A stretch of 64,000 nt of DNA. Origin: Gammaproteobacteria bacterium (GTDB lineage Bacteria; Pseudomonadota; Gammaproteobacteria; 21-64-14). The notes below the pieces were generated by a model that saw only the letters and a list, made by a program, of their open reading frames with translations, did not search any database and was not told where the DNA came from. A program made the translations under genes and the position numbers. Location of the stretch: the NCBI GenBank assembly GCA_027013145.1, contig JALUXX010000009.1:34347-98346 (forward strand), read 5' to 3'. Of the stretch, positions 1 to 7,665 are shown piece after piece; within the stretch, counting starts at the first letter, position 1, and the number at the start of each line of letters is the position of its first letter.

Positions 1-104
1 GGTCATCGAATGGTGACCGACGCGTCATCGCCCCGTCACCGGGCGGTGGTGTGATCGGGGCCCGGACCCCGGCGGATCCGGCCGGTGAACGGGAGCGAAA
101 CGAC

Positions 105-278
105 ATGAAACCGACGCTGCGTGACCGCCTGCTGCGCCTCGCCCGGGCGGCCCGGGAACCCGATCCCCCCGCCGAGGCCCTGCACGGCGACGTGACCCTC
201 ATCGCCCGGGCGCGGGAGTTGCACGTCGCGATCGCGCCGGAGCCGCGGCCGGTGCCGGCCGCCTCGATGCTCGACTGA
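105..278 (+). CDS. Small hypothetical protein (57 aa)
   Basis: I do not recognise this family. The ATG at 105 is preferred over an upstream in-frame ATG at 51 because a purine-rich stretch (GGGAGCG) lies about 8 bases before it. The product is a short, Arg- and Pro-rich, probably soluble protein with an N-terminal basic amphipathic stretch and no signal peptide or membrane segment. It stands alone, more than 200 bases before the cupin gene. GC-rich third positions fit the host chromosome, but a chance ORF cannot be excluded at this size. Confidence 0.4.
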   Translation: MKPTLRDRLLRLARAAREPDPPAEALHGDVTLIARARELHVAIAPEPRPVPAASMLD

Positions 279-317
279 CACCGGCGCAGGCGGCCCCGCG
301 TACCCGCGCGATCACAC

Positions 318-345
318 TTGCAATCCCGGCGCGATGTGCTTTACT
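318..345 (+). promoter_or_regulatory. Candidate sigma-70 promoter of the cupin gene
   Basis: TTGCAA at 318-323 and TTTACT at 340-345 are separated by 16 bases, in an unusually AT-richer patch of this intergenic region. Transcription from here would produce a structured leader of about 140 bases before the cupin start codon. This is judged by eye from similarity to the consensus only. Confidence 0.35.
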
Positions 346-371
346 TCGGATTGCCGATCGCGATCCGGCAA

Positions 372-438
372 AAAGTCGGAAGGCAGTCTCAGACGACTTT
401 ACGAGCCGCCAACGCCCGCCCACCCGGCGGGCTTTTGG
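372..438 (+). promoter_or_regulatory. Structured leader with two hairpins (attenuator candidate)
   Basis: Two hairpins lie in the untranslated leader of the cupin gene. The first has a perfect 7-base stem (AAAGTCG at 372-378 pairing with CGACTTT at 394-400). The second (GCCCGCC at 414-420 with GGCGGGC at 426-432) is followed by TTTTGG, so it resembles an intrinsic terminator, yet it lies upstream of the gene start at 494. This order, a structured element and then a terminator before the coding region, is what a transcription attenuator or riboswitch looks like. I do not recognise a known riboswitch class. It could also simply end transcription of the upstream small gene. Confidence 0.4.
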
Positions 439-493
439 TTGGAGGGGCGGGCGTGCGCTCCAGGCGCGACCCATCACGCACCGGCATCGAACC

Positions 494-874
494 GTGAGCG
501 AAACCGACGCCCGGATCGTACATCCCGATCCCGCCGACGAGATTCTCATCCCCGAGGGCTGCCGCATCCTGGAGTCCTGGAATTGCCCGGAAGACCCGGC
601 GGTGTCGATCGCGCGTGCGCGCGTCGCGCCCGGGACGGCCACCCGTGCGCACCGACTGCACGGGGTCCGGGAACGCTATCTCGTCGTCTCCGGCCGCGGC
701 GAGGTGACGATCGACGGCGGCCCGTCGCAGCCGGTCGGACCCGGCGACGTGGTGGTCATCCCGCCCGGGCGGTCACAGTCGATCCGCAATCCCGGCGACT
801 GCGATCTCGTCTTCTATGCCATCTGCACGCCGCGCTTCACGCCCGACTGCTACGAGGACCTCGAAGCCGGCTGA
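494..874 (+). CDS. Cupin-domain protein
   Basis: A 126-residue single-domain cupin, a small beta-barrel that often binds a metal. The start is GTG at 494. Motif 1 is visible around residues 47-70: an H-x-x-H pair, then Glu and the GRGEVTIDGG turn. Motif 2 follows (PGDVVVIPPGRSQSIRN), but the usual metal-binding His of motif 2 is replaced by Gln, so metal binding may be altered. Soluble, no signal peptide. The substrate cannot be deduced. It is monocistronic, and its leader contains two hairpins, one terminator-like, suggesting regulation by attenuation. Confidence 0.8.
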   Translation: MSETDARIVHPDPADEILIPEGCRILESWNCPEDPAVSIARARVAPGTATRAHRLHGVRERYLVVSGRGEVTIDGGPSQPVGPGDVVVIPPGRSQSIRNPGDCDLVFYAICTPRFTPDCYEDLEAG

Positions 875-1013
875 ACGTGGGCGCCGGGTGCGCGCCGCCG
901 CCGAAGCGGGTAGGCTGAAGCCGCGGCACCCGCGACGCGCCGTACGCGGGCGGGCGGCCGTCCCGGTCCAGCACGACGGCAGTGGCCGTCCCACTCGGAG
1001 GCATCGATCCCCC

Positions 1014-1643
1014 ATGAAGAGCATCAGCCGGACATTCCTGTCGGGCCTCGGCGCGACCATCCCGATCGTCATCACCCTCTACATCCTCTACTGGCTCGGA
1101 TCCTCGGCCGAGGCGGTGCTCGGCGGGATGATCCGCCTCGTCCTCCCTCCGGGGGTGTACCGGCCGGGCATGGGGGTCGGTATCGGGCTGGTGCTGATCT
1201 TCCTCGTCGGCCTGTTTCTTCAGGCGTGGATCTTCCGGCGCGTCTTCTCCTGGGGGGAGGCGCTGCTCGAACGCGTCCCGCTGGTGAAGACCCTCTACGG
1301 GTCGGTACGCGACCTGATGAACTTCTTCTCCGGCTCCAGCGCCGGGCGCTTCAACCAGGTCGTCTCCGTCGCCCTCCCCGGCAGCGACCTGCGCCTGATG
1401 GGCCTGGTCACCCGCGATCGCGTCGACGAGGTCGCGCCGGGGCTGGCGCCCGCGGACTCCGTGGCCGTGTACTTCCCGATGAGCTACCAGATCGGCGGCT
1501 ATACGGCCTTCGTGCCGCGCTCGGCGCTGACCCCCGTGGACCTGTCGATCAACGCGGCGATGCGGTTCGCGGTGACGGCCGGGATGTCGGCGGCGGAGAA
1601 TCCGCACAACAGCGGCACGCTACGCCCCGGCGCGGGGCGCTGA
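1014..1643 (+). CDS. DUF502 family membrane protein
   Basis: A 209-residue inner-membrane protein of the DUF502 family, function unknown. Two hydrophobic segments lie at about residues 6-28 and 50-72, followed by a soluble domain with the family-typical stretch RVPLVKTLYGSVRDLMNFF and a later YFPMSYQIGGYTAFVPRSAL segment. The ATG at 1014 was chosen because the first membrane helix begins just after it; a longer in-frame reading from 816 lacks family character. Transcribed alone and convergent with gpmA. Confidence 0.85.
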   Translation: MKSISRTFLSGLGATIPIVITLYILYWLGSSAEAVLGGMIRLVLPPGVYRPGMGVGIGLVLIFLVGLFLQAWIFRRVFSWGEALLERVPLVKTLYGSVRDLMNFFSGSSAGRFNQVVSVALPGSDLRLMGLVTRDRVDEVAPGLAPADSVAVYFPMSYQIGGYTAFVPRSALTPVDLSINAAMRFAVTAGMSAAENPHNSGTLRPGAGR

Positions 1644-1670
1644 GCCAGCCGCCGCCCGCGCCGGGGACGA

Positions 1671-2414
1671 TCAGGCGGGGATGCGCCGGCCGGCCTCCTC
1701 GATCCGTACGCGCACCTGCTCCGGATCGCCGAGCCAACGCCGCTCCACGACCCGCATCCCGGCGTCGAACTCGTAGACCAGCGGCACACCGGTCGGGACG
1801 CTGAGGTCCATCACCTCGGCATCGGAGAGCCCCTCCAGGTGCTTGATCAGCACACGGAAGGTATTGTGATGGGCGACCACGAGCACGCGCTCGCCGCGCC
1901 TGATCCGCGGTACGATCGCCTCCTCCCAGCACGCCGTCACCCGACGCATGGCGTCGGCGAGTGACTCCGCGTGAGGCAGCATCTCGGCGGGAAGGTGCCG
2001 GTAGCGCGCGTCCCGGCGCGGATGACGTGTGTCGCGGGGCTTGAGCGGGGGCGGGGAGTCGACGAAGCCGCGCCGCCAACGGTGGAGCTGCTCGTCGCCG
2101 TAGTGTTCCTGAATGTCGCTCTTGTAGAGGCCCTGCAGCGCCCCATAGTGGCGCTCGTTCAGCCGCCAGTCGCGCTCCACCGGCAGCCACATCTGATCGA
2201 GGGCGTCCTGCACGATCCACAGGGTCTTGATCGCGCGCTTGAGCACTGAGGTGAAACCGCGGTCGAAGCGCATCCCCGCCGCGCGCAGCAGGCGACCGGC
2301 CTCCAGCGCCTCCTGCACGCCGCGGGTGCTCAGATCCACGTCGCTCCAGCCGGTGAACCGGTCTTCGAGGTTCCAGCGGCTGTGGCCGTGTCGCAGAAAG
2401 ACCGCCCGGTGCAC
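1671..2414 (-). CDS. gpmA: 2,3-bisphosphoglycerate-dependent phosphoglycerate mutase
   Basis: Interconverts 3- and 2-phosphoglycerate in glycolysis/gluconeogenesis through a phosphohistidine. The best start is GTG at 2414, which places the RHG motif near the N-terminus as in the family and gives 247 residues, the usual length. The RFTGW motif, the KRAIKTLW and LNERHYGALQG segments and VPTGVPLVYEF are all present. Two departures are visible: the first motif reads RHGHS where RHGES is usual, and the second catalytic-His motif reads AHHNT where AHGNS is usual. The histidines themselves are kept. Monocistronic, convergent with the DUF502 gene. Confidence 0.88.
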   Translation of the reverse strand: MHRAVFLRHGHSRWNLEDRFTGWSDVDLSTRGVQEALEAGRLLRAAGMRFDRGFTSVLKRAIKTLWIVQDALDQMWLPVERDWRLNERHYGALQGLYKSDIQEHYGDEQLHRWRRGFVDSPPPLKPRDTRHPRRDARYRHLPAEMLPHAESLADAMRRVTACWEEAIVPRIRRGERVLVVAHHNTFRVLIKHLEGLSDAEVMDLSVPTGVPLVYEFDAGMRVVERRWLGDPEQVRVRIEEAGRRIPA

Positions 2415-2583
2415 GTTTACCCCCTTCGCCCCGCCGCAGACCGCACCCGCGAGGACTCCGGCCCCAGAGGTCCAGTATAACGGAAGCGGCCGCACTGCCG
2501 GCGGCCGCACCCGCCGCCCCGCGAGTAGCCGCAGGCGTGGTTTTTCCCTACTGTGGAGGCGTCCGGGTTGCGGAGAGGGGGTG

Positions 2584-3387
2584 ATGCTGTCGGCCTTCCG
2601 TTCCTGGCGCCGGCGCCGGCTGCTCCGGCGTCACGCCATCGCCGATTCCGCGTGGCGCGCCGCACTCGCGCACTGCACGCTCGCCGCCGGTCTCGACGCG
2701 GCGCGGCGCGAGCGCTTGCGCGAACTCACCACCCTGTTCCTCGCCACGAAGCGCTTCCACGGCGCGGCGGGGCTGGAGGTCGATGCCGGGGCGGCGCTGG
2801 CGATCGCGATCCAGGCGGCGGTCCCGATCCTGGGGTTGGGCATCGACTGGTACCGCGGGTGGACATCCGTGATCGTCTACCCCGGCACGTTCGTCGCGCG
2901 GCGCGAGGAGTCGGATGCGGACGGGGTCGTGCACCGCACGCGCCATGCGCTCAGCGGCGAGGCCTGGGACCGGGGCCCGCTCGTACTCTCGTGGGAGGAC
3001 GCACGCCCGCACGCGCATCCCTACGGCCCCGCGGGCAACGTCGTGATTCACGAATGCGCGCACAAACTCGACATGCTCGACGGGGCCGCCAACGGGCACC
3101 CGCCGCTGCACCCCGGGATGGACGCCCGCGCCTGGAGCACGACGCTTGCGCGGGCCTACGAGGCGTTGGAGGCGCAGCTTGCGGCCGGCGCCCCGACCTC
3201 CCTCGATCCCTACGGGGCCGAGAGCCCGGCGGAGTTCTTCGCCGTCGCCAGCGAGGCGTTTTTCGCCGCCCCCGTCGCGCTGCGCGAATCGCAACCGGAA
3301 CTCTACGGCCAACTGCGGCTATTCTATCGGCAGGACCCCGCGGGGCCGCCCGCCCGGCGGACCCGAGCCGAGGAGGACGGACGATGA
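2584..3387 (+). CDS. mtfA: MtfA family zinc peptidase (M90)
   Basis: A 267-residue cytosolic zinc aminopeptidase of family M90. In E. coli, MtfA binds the repressor Mlc and thereby affects the glucose phosphotransferase system. The HExxH motif HECAH is at residues 156-160, followed by KLDMLDG and a downstream ESPAEFFAVASEAFF segment that supplies the third ligand in this family. Length matches E. coli MtfA (about 265 residues). The start is ATG at 2584 behind GAGAGGGG; GTG at 2581 is an alternative. Its stop overlaps the start of the patatin gene (ATGA), so the two are translationally coupled. Confidence 0.9.
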   Translation: MLSAFRSWRRRRLLRRHAIADSAWRAALAHCTLAAGLDAARRERLRELTTLFLATKRFHGAAGLEVDAGAALAIAIQAAVPILGLGIDWYRGWTSVIVYPGTFVARREESDADGVVHRTRHALSGEAWDRGPLVLSWEDARPHAHPYGPAGNVVIHECAHKLDMLDGAANGHPPLHPGMDARAWSTTLARAYEALEAQLAAGAPTSLDPYGAESPAEFFAVASEAFFAAPVALRESQPELYGQLRLFYRQDPAGPPARRTRAEEDGR

Positions 3388-4367
3388 CCCCCCCTGCCCC
3401 GACGGAGCGCGCGCGCCGGGCGGCCCGAATCGGAATCGCCCTGGGCAGCGGCTCGGCGCGGGGCTGGGCCCACATCGGGGTCCTCCAGGCGCTGCGCGCC
3501 GGCGGCGTGGACCCGCACGTGATCTGCGGCAGTTCCATCGGCGCGCTCGTGGGGGCCGCCTGCGCGGTCGGCGACCTGGACCCGCTCGGTGAGTGGGTGC
3601 AGTCCCTCACCCGCGGCGACGTGCTGCGCATGCTCGATCTGCGCCTGAGCGGGGGCGGGCTGATCCAGGGCGAACGGCTGATGCGCTTCTTCCGTTCGCG
3701 CGCCTACGACGTGCCGATCGAGAAGCTCCCGCGGTCCTATTCGGCGGTGGCCACCGACCTCGCGACCGGGCGCGAGGTCTGGCTCGGCGAGGGATCGCTG
3801 CTCGAGGCGGTGCGCGCCTCCTTCGCCCTGCCGGGGCTGTTCACTCCGGTCCTGCGCGACGGGCGCTGGCTGGTGGACGGGGGGCTCGTCAATCCGGTGC
3901 CGGTGTCGGTGTGCCGGGCGCTCGGCGCCGAGGTGGTCATCGCCGTCAACCTCAACGGCGACCTGGTCGGACGGCGCCTGCGCCCGGGACTCGGCGCGGA
4001 CGGGGCGGGCGCATCGGGCAGCACCGAGGAGGCCGCCGAGGAGGCCATGGAGGAAAGCCTGCTGGCCCAGTTCGCCGCCCAGGTCACCAATACCCTGCGC
4101 GCCGGGGCCGCCGCGCTCATGGGCCCCCCGGGACCGGACGCGACGCCGGCCCCAGGCCTGTTCGAGGTCCTCTCGGGCGCGCTCAACATCATGCAGGACC
4201 GCATCACCCGCAGCCGCATGGCCGGCGACCCGCCCGATGTGGTCATCAGCCCACGGCTCGGGCACATCGGTCTGATGGAGTTCGACCGCGCCCGCGAGGC
4301 GATCACCGCCGGCGCCCGCGCGACCGAGTACCTGATGCCCGCGATCCGCGAGCGCTGCCTGCGCTGA
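3384..4367 (+). CDS. Patatin-like phospholipase (RssA/NTE type)
   Basis: A 327-residue serine hydrolase of the patatin/RssA group, a predicted lysophospholipase or acyl hydrolase with a Ser-Asp dyad. The oxyanion-hole motif GSGSARG lies at residues 21-27, the nucleophile motif GSSIG at 49-53 (Ser51), and the catalytic Asp is in DGG at about 165. An acidic, Ala/Glu-rich insertion follows the core, and the C-terminus (DVVISPRLGHIGLMEFDRA) is typical of the family. No signal peptide, so it is probably cytosolic or membrane-associated. It overlaps mtfA by four bases. Confidence 0.9.
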   Translation: MTPPAPTERARRAARIGIALGSGSARGWAHIGVLQALRAGGVDPHVICGSSIGALVGAACAVGDLDPLGEWVQSLTRGDVLRMLDLRLSGGGLIQGERLMRFFRSRAYDVPIEKLPRSYSAVATDLATGREVWLGEGSLLEAVRASFALPGLFTPVLRDGRWLVDGGLVNPVPVSVCRALGAEVVIAVNLNGDLVGRRLRPGLGADGAGASGSTEEAAEEAMEESLLAQFAAQVTNTLRAGAAALMGPPGPDATPAPGLFEVLSGALNIMQDRITRSRMAGDPPDVVISPRLGHIGLMEFDRAREAITAGARATEYLMPAIRERCLR

Positions 4368-4389
4368 ATACCGCGGCCCCGGTGCCCAC

Positions 4390-4428
4390 CGGAACCGGGG
4401 GAACCGGGGGAACCGGGGAAACCGGAGA
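4390..4428 (+). repeat. Short tandem repeat of about 10 bases
   Basis: About four imperfect copies of a GGAACCGGGG-like unit sit between the patatin gene and sixA. It is G-rich and could fold into unusual structures, but no function is apparent. Slippage at such tracts often varies between strains. Confidence 0.6.
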
Positions 4429-4450
4429 GGAATCGCGGACGGCCGGCACG

Positions 4451-4480
4451 TTGGCCGCCCCGGCGCGCGCCGGCTATGCT
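4451..4480 (+). promoter_or_regulatory. Candidate promoter of sixA
   Basis: TTGGCC at 4451-4456 and TATGCT at 4475-4480 with an 18-base spacer, 37 bases upstream of the sixA start codon. The spacing and the -10 fit sigma-70; the -35 is weak. Confidence 0.4.
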
Positions 4481-4516
4481 TCGTCCCGAACCCCTTCCGT
4501 TGCGGAGTGCGCGCAG

Positions 4517-5026
4517 ATGCTCGACGTCGTCCTCGTCCGCCATGCGATCGCCGAAGAACCGGACGCCGCCGCACGCGCGGGCCGTTCCGAGGCGCAGCGC
4601 CGGCTGACCGCCGCCGGGCGGCGCAAGATGGAGGCGGCCGCGGCGGGCCTGCGTCGCGTCCTGCCGGAGGCCGGGCGGATCGCCTCGAGTCCGCTGGTCC
4701 GCGCCCGCGAGACCGCGGCCATCCTGGCACACGCCTATGAGTCGGCCGCGCCGACGGAGACGGACCGGCTCGCGCCCGGCTTCGACCCGGCCGGGCTTCT
4801 CGACTGGCTGCACGGGCAAGGCGCGGATACGACCCCCGTGATCCTCGTCGGCCACGAGCCGGACCTCGGCCGCTGGGTGGCGTGGTGCACCGGATGCGGT
4901 GCGGGCACCCCGGTCGTCTTCAAGAAGGGGACCGCCTGCCGGCTCGAAGTCGGCGCGCCGGGGGAGGGTCGGATCCGCTGGCTGCTCACGCCGCGGCAAC
5001 TGCGCGCGCTGGGGGAAGGGGCGTGA
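4517..5026 (+). CDS. sixA: Phosphohistidine phosphatase SixA
   Basis: A 169-residue member of the histidine phosphatase superfamily. In E. coli, SixA removes phosphate from histidine phosphotransfer proteins such as ArcB or NPr. The RHA motif (Arg8, His9) is near the N-terminus, the SSPLVRARETAAIL motif follows, and the second catalytic His is in VGHEPDLG at about residue 113. The product has the short single-domain length of SixA. The stop overlaps the GTG start of the CHAD gene, so the two are co-translated, placing it with polyphosphate functions. Confidence 0.88.
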   Translation: MLDVVLVRHAIAEEPDAAARAGRSEAQRRLTAAGRRKMEAAAAGLRRVLPEAGRIASSPLVRARETAAILAHAYESAAPTETDRLAPGFDPAGLLDWLHGQGADTTPVILVGHEPDLGRWVAWCTGCGAGTPVVFKKGTACRLEVGAPGEGRIRWLLTPRQLRALGEGA

Positions 5027-6033
5027 ACTCCGATCGCCTGCACGGCGACGCCGCCGCCGGTGCACGCGAGGTCGCCGCGGAGTTGCTCGACACCGCCGCG
5101 CAGGCGGCGCGGCGCCTGACCGCGGGGGAGCGCGACGCCGTGCACGACTTCCGCGTCGCCGTCCGCAGGCTGCACTCGTGGTTGCAGGCCTGGTCGCCGC
5201 CGCTGCATCCCGGGCGGCGCAATCTGCGGCGGATGCGGCGGCTCGCGCGGGCCACCGACGCCGCGCGCGACGCCGAGGTCGCGTTGGATTGGATCGACCG
5301 GCAGCGCAAGGGCCTGGCGCCGGATGAGCGCGTCGGCGCCCGGCGCCTCGCGCGCCGGGTTGAGGCCCGCCGCACACGGGGATTGCGGCGCGCGCGCCGC
5401 CGCGTCGCGGACCGCTGGCCCCGCCTCGAGCGGCGGCTGCGCCGGCGCCTGGCCCGCTCGACGGAACCCGCGGGCGTGGAATTCGGGCACGCCGCCGGTA
5501 CCCTGGTGCTCGCACAGGCGGAACGCCTGGAACGCGCGCTCGAGTCACTCCACGGGCCGCGCCGCGGGCGCCGCGAGCACCGTGCCCGACTGCGCGCCAA
5601 GCGCCTGCGCTATCTGCTCGAACCCCTCGGCGCGCAAACGCCCGCGATGCCGGTGGCCGCCGGGGTCGGGCGCGCGCTGGCGGACTTGAAGGCGCTGCAG
5701 GACCTGCTCGGCGAACTGCAGGACCTGCGCGTGCTCGCCGCGCGGCTGCGCGCCGCGGCGCGCCGCGCCGGCGGCGCCGGCGGGCGCGGACGAGTCGATG
5801 CGGCGCTGCACGGTGCCCCCGACGCGTATCCGGGCGCCGCAACCGACGCGGACTCCCTGCCCGGGCTGCTGGCGCTGGCGCGCACCGTCGGAGTGCGGCG
5901 CGCACGGTGCAGGGATGGGCTGCACAGGCGCTGCGCGGACGGCGGAGCGGTCGCGACGGCGCGGGGCGTCGGCGTCGCACTCGCACCCAAAGACGAGGAA
6001 CCCGTACGGCGGGGGATCGCCCGCGCGCGGTAA
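5023..6033 (+). CDS. CHAD domain-containing protein
   Basis: A 336-residue, very Arg/Ala-rich helical protein of the CHAD family, whose domains bind polyphosphate through conserved His and basic residues. The diagnostic N-terminal helix is visible at about residues 40-60 (VHDFRVAVRRLHSWLQAW), and a second set of basic helices includes RLRAKRLRYLLEPL. No CYTH domain is attached, unlike many CHAD proteins. The start is GTG at 5023, overlapping the sixA stop. Its position between sixA and ppx/ppk1 supports a role in polyphosphate granules or turnover. The last 80 or so residues are low complexity. Confidence 0.85.
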   Translation: MNSDRLHGDAAAGAREVAAELLDTAAQAARRLTAGERDAVHDFRVAVRRLHSWLQAWSPPLHPGRRNLRRMRRLARATDAARDAEVALDWIDRQRKGLAPDERVGARRLARRVEARRTRGLRRARRRVADRWPRLERRLRRRLARSTEPAGVEFGHAAGTLVLAQAERLERALESLHGPRRGRREHRARLRAKRLRYLLEPLGAQTPAMPVAAGVGRALADLKALQDLLGELQDLRVLAARLRAAARRAGGAGGRGRVDAALHGAPDAYPGAATDADSLPGLLALARTVGVRRARCRDGLHRRCADGGAVATARGVGVALAPKDEEPVRRGIARAR

Positions 6034-6143
6034 CGGTGCGCGGCCGTCCGTGCACGCCGGCGCACGGCGCTTGCCCATCGCCGCCGCAGCGCACAGAATG
6101 GGCCCCGGATCAGCGACCCGGTTCCGGCCTCCCCGCCTCCCCC

Positions 6144-7643
6144 ATGCCCAAGACCACACCCGATACAGTGGCCGCAGTCGACCTGGGCTCGAACAGCTTC
6201 CACATGCTCGTCGCCCGCTCGCTCGACGGGCAGTTGAGCGTGCTCGACCGCCTGCACGACATGGTGCGCCTCGCCGGCGGCCTGGACGCCGAACGGCGCA
6301 TCACGCCCGAGGCGTCCGCGCGTGCGCTCGCGTGTCTCGAGCGCTTCGGCCAGCGCCTGCGCCACATGCCCCCCGGCAGCGTGCGTGCGGTCGGGACCAA
6401 TACGCTGCGCAGCGCGCGCAACGCGAAGGAATTCCTGGACGCGGCCGAGCGCGCCCTCGGCCACCCCATCGAGGTGATCTCCGGCGTCGAGGAGGCGCGC
6501 CTGATCTATGCCGGGGTCGCCCACGGGATCGCCGGCGACGGCCGCCGGCGCCTGGTGATGGACATCGGCGGCGGCAGCACCGAACTCATCGTCGGCGAGG
6601 GCGCCGAACCCTTGCACATGGAAAGCCTGTACATGGGCTGCGTGAGCATGAGCCACGCCCACTTCCCCGACGGGGAGGTCACCCCGAAGCGCTGGCGCCG
6701 GGCGGTGCTGGCCGCGCGCGGGGAGCTGGAACCGCACGAGGAGCTGTTCCGGCGCCTCGGCTGGACCGACGCGATCGGTGCCTCGGGGACCCTGCGCGCC
6801 GTCTACCGCAGCGTCGTGGAATCGGGCTGGAGCGACGCCGGCATCACCCCCGCGGGGCTGCAGCGGCTGATCGAGGTCCTGCTCAAGGCCGGCAAGGTCG
6901 AGCGCCTCGACCTGCCCGGCGTGAGCGCGAGCCGTCTGCCGGTGTTCGCGGGTGGTGTCGCCGTGGTTGCGGCCGCCTTCGAGGCGCTGGGCATCGAGCG
7001 CATGCGCGTCTCGGACAGCGCCTTGCGCGAGGGGCTCCTCTACGACCTCCTCGGCCGCATCCACGAGCACGACGGGCTGCGCACGCGCACGGTCACCGGC
7101 CTGGCCGCGCGCTACAACGTCGACCGCGAACAGGCCGCGCGCGTGCGCGAGACCGCCCTGGAGCTGCTGGCGCGCGCCGCCGAACCCTGGTCGCTGGAGG
7201 AGGAATCGGCCGCGCGACTGCTCGGCTGGGCCGCGGAACTGCACGAGATCGGCCTTGCGATCGCCCACAGCGGCTATCACAAGCACGGCGCCTATATCCT
7301 GGCGAACGCCGACCTCGCCGGATTCTCGCGCCGCGACCAGGCGCTCCTGGCGACGCTGGTGCGCGCCCACCGGCGTAAATTCCCCGTCGCAGAGATGGAT
7401 CTGCTGCCCGCCGCCTGGATCGACGATGCGCGGCGCCTCGCGGTACTGCTGCGCGTGGCCGTCGTCCTGCACCGCGGCCGCAGCCCGGTCCCGCTCCCGC
7501 CGCTGCAGGTGATCGCCGCGCGCCGCTCGCTCGCCCTGGTCTTCCCCCCCGGGTGGCTCGACCAGCACCCGCTCACGCAGGCGGACCTGGAGCAGGAGGC
7601 GGCCTACCTCGCCGAAGTCGGCTTCGAGCTCAGGTTCTCGTGA
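6144..7643 (+). CDS. ppx: Exopolyphosphatase / Ppx-GppA phosphatase
   Basis: A 499-residue member of the ASKHA-fold Ppx/GppA family, releasing phosphate from polyphosphate (or pppGpp to ppGpp). Visible motifs: DLGSNSFHML at about residue 13, GTNTLRSARN, SGVEEARLIYAG and the phosphate-binding DIGGGSTELIVG. The C-terminal HD-like region (WAAELHEIGLAIAHSGYHKHGAYIL) is present, so this is the full two-domain form. The ATG at 6144 precedes the first beta strand closely. It converges on ppk1 with only 22 bases between the stops. Ppx and GppA activities cannot be separated by sequence alone. Confidence 0.92.
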   Translation: MPKTTPDTVAAVDLGSNSFHMLVARSLDGQLSVLDRLHDMVRLAGGLDAERRITPEASARALACLERFGQRLRHMPPGSVRAVGTNTLRSARNAKEFLDAAERALGHPIEVISGVEEARLIYAGVAHGIAGDGRRRLVMDIGGGSTELIVGEGAEPLHMESLYMGCVSMSHAHFPDGEVTPKRWRRAVLAARGELEPHEELFRRLGWTDAIGASGTLRAVYRSVVESGWSDAGITPAGLQRLIEVLLKAGKVERLDLPGVSASRLPVFAGGVAVVAAAFEALGIERMRVSDSALREGLLYDLLGRIHEHDGLRTRTVTGLAARYNVDREQAARVRETALELLARAAEPWSLEEESAARLLGWAAELHEIGLAIAHSGYHKHGAYILANADLAGFSRRDQALLATLVRAHRRKFPVAEMDLLPAAWIDDARRLAVLLRVAVVLHRGRSPVPLPPLQVIAARRSLALVFPPGWLDQHPLTQADLEQEAAYLAEVGFELRFS

Positions 7644-7662
7644 GCGCGGCCGGCGGCCGCGC
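7644..7662. terminator. Hairpin between convergent ppx and ppk1
   Basis: A perfect 8-base GC stem with a 3-base loop (GCGCGGCC at 7644-7651, GGCCGCGC at 7655-7662) starts just after the ppx stop and fills the 22-base gap between the convergent genes. No T-run follows on either strand, so it is a terminator-like structure rather than a clear intrinsic terminator. Confidence 0.4.
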
Positions 7663-7665
7663 CGA

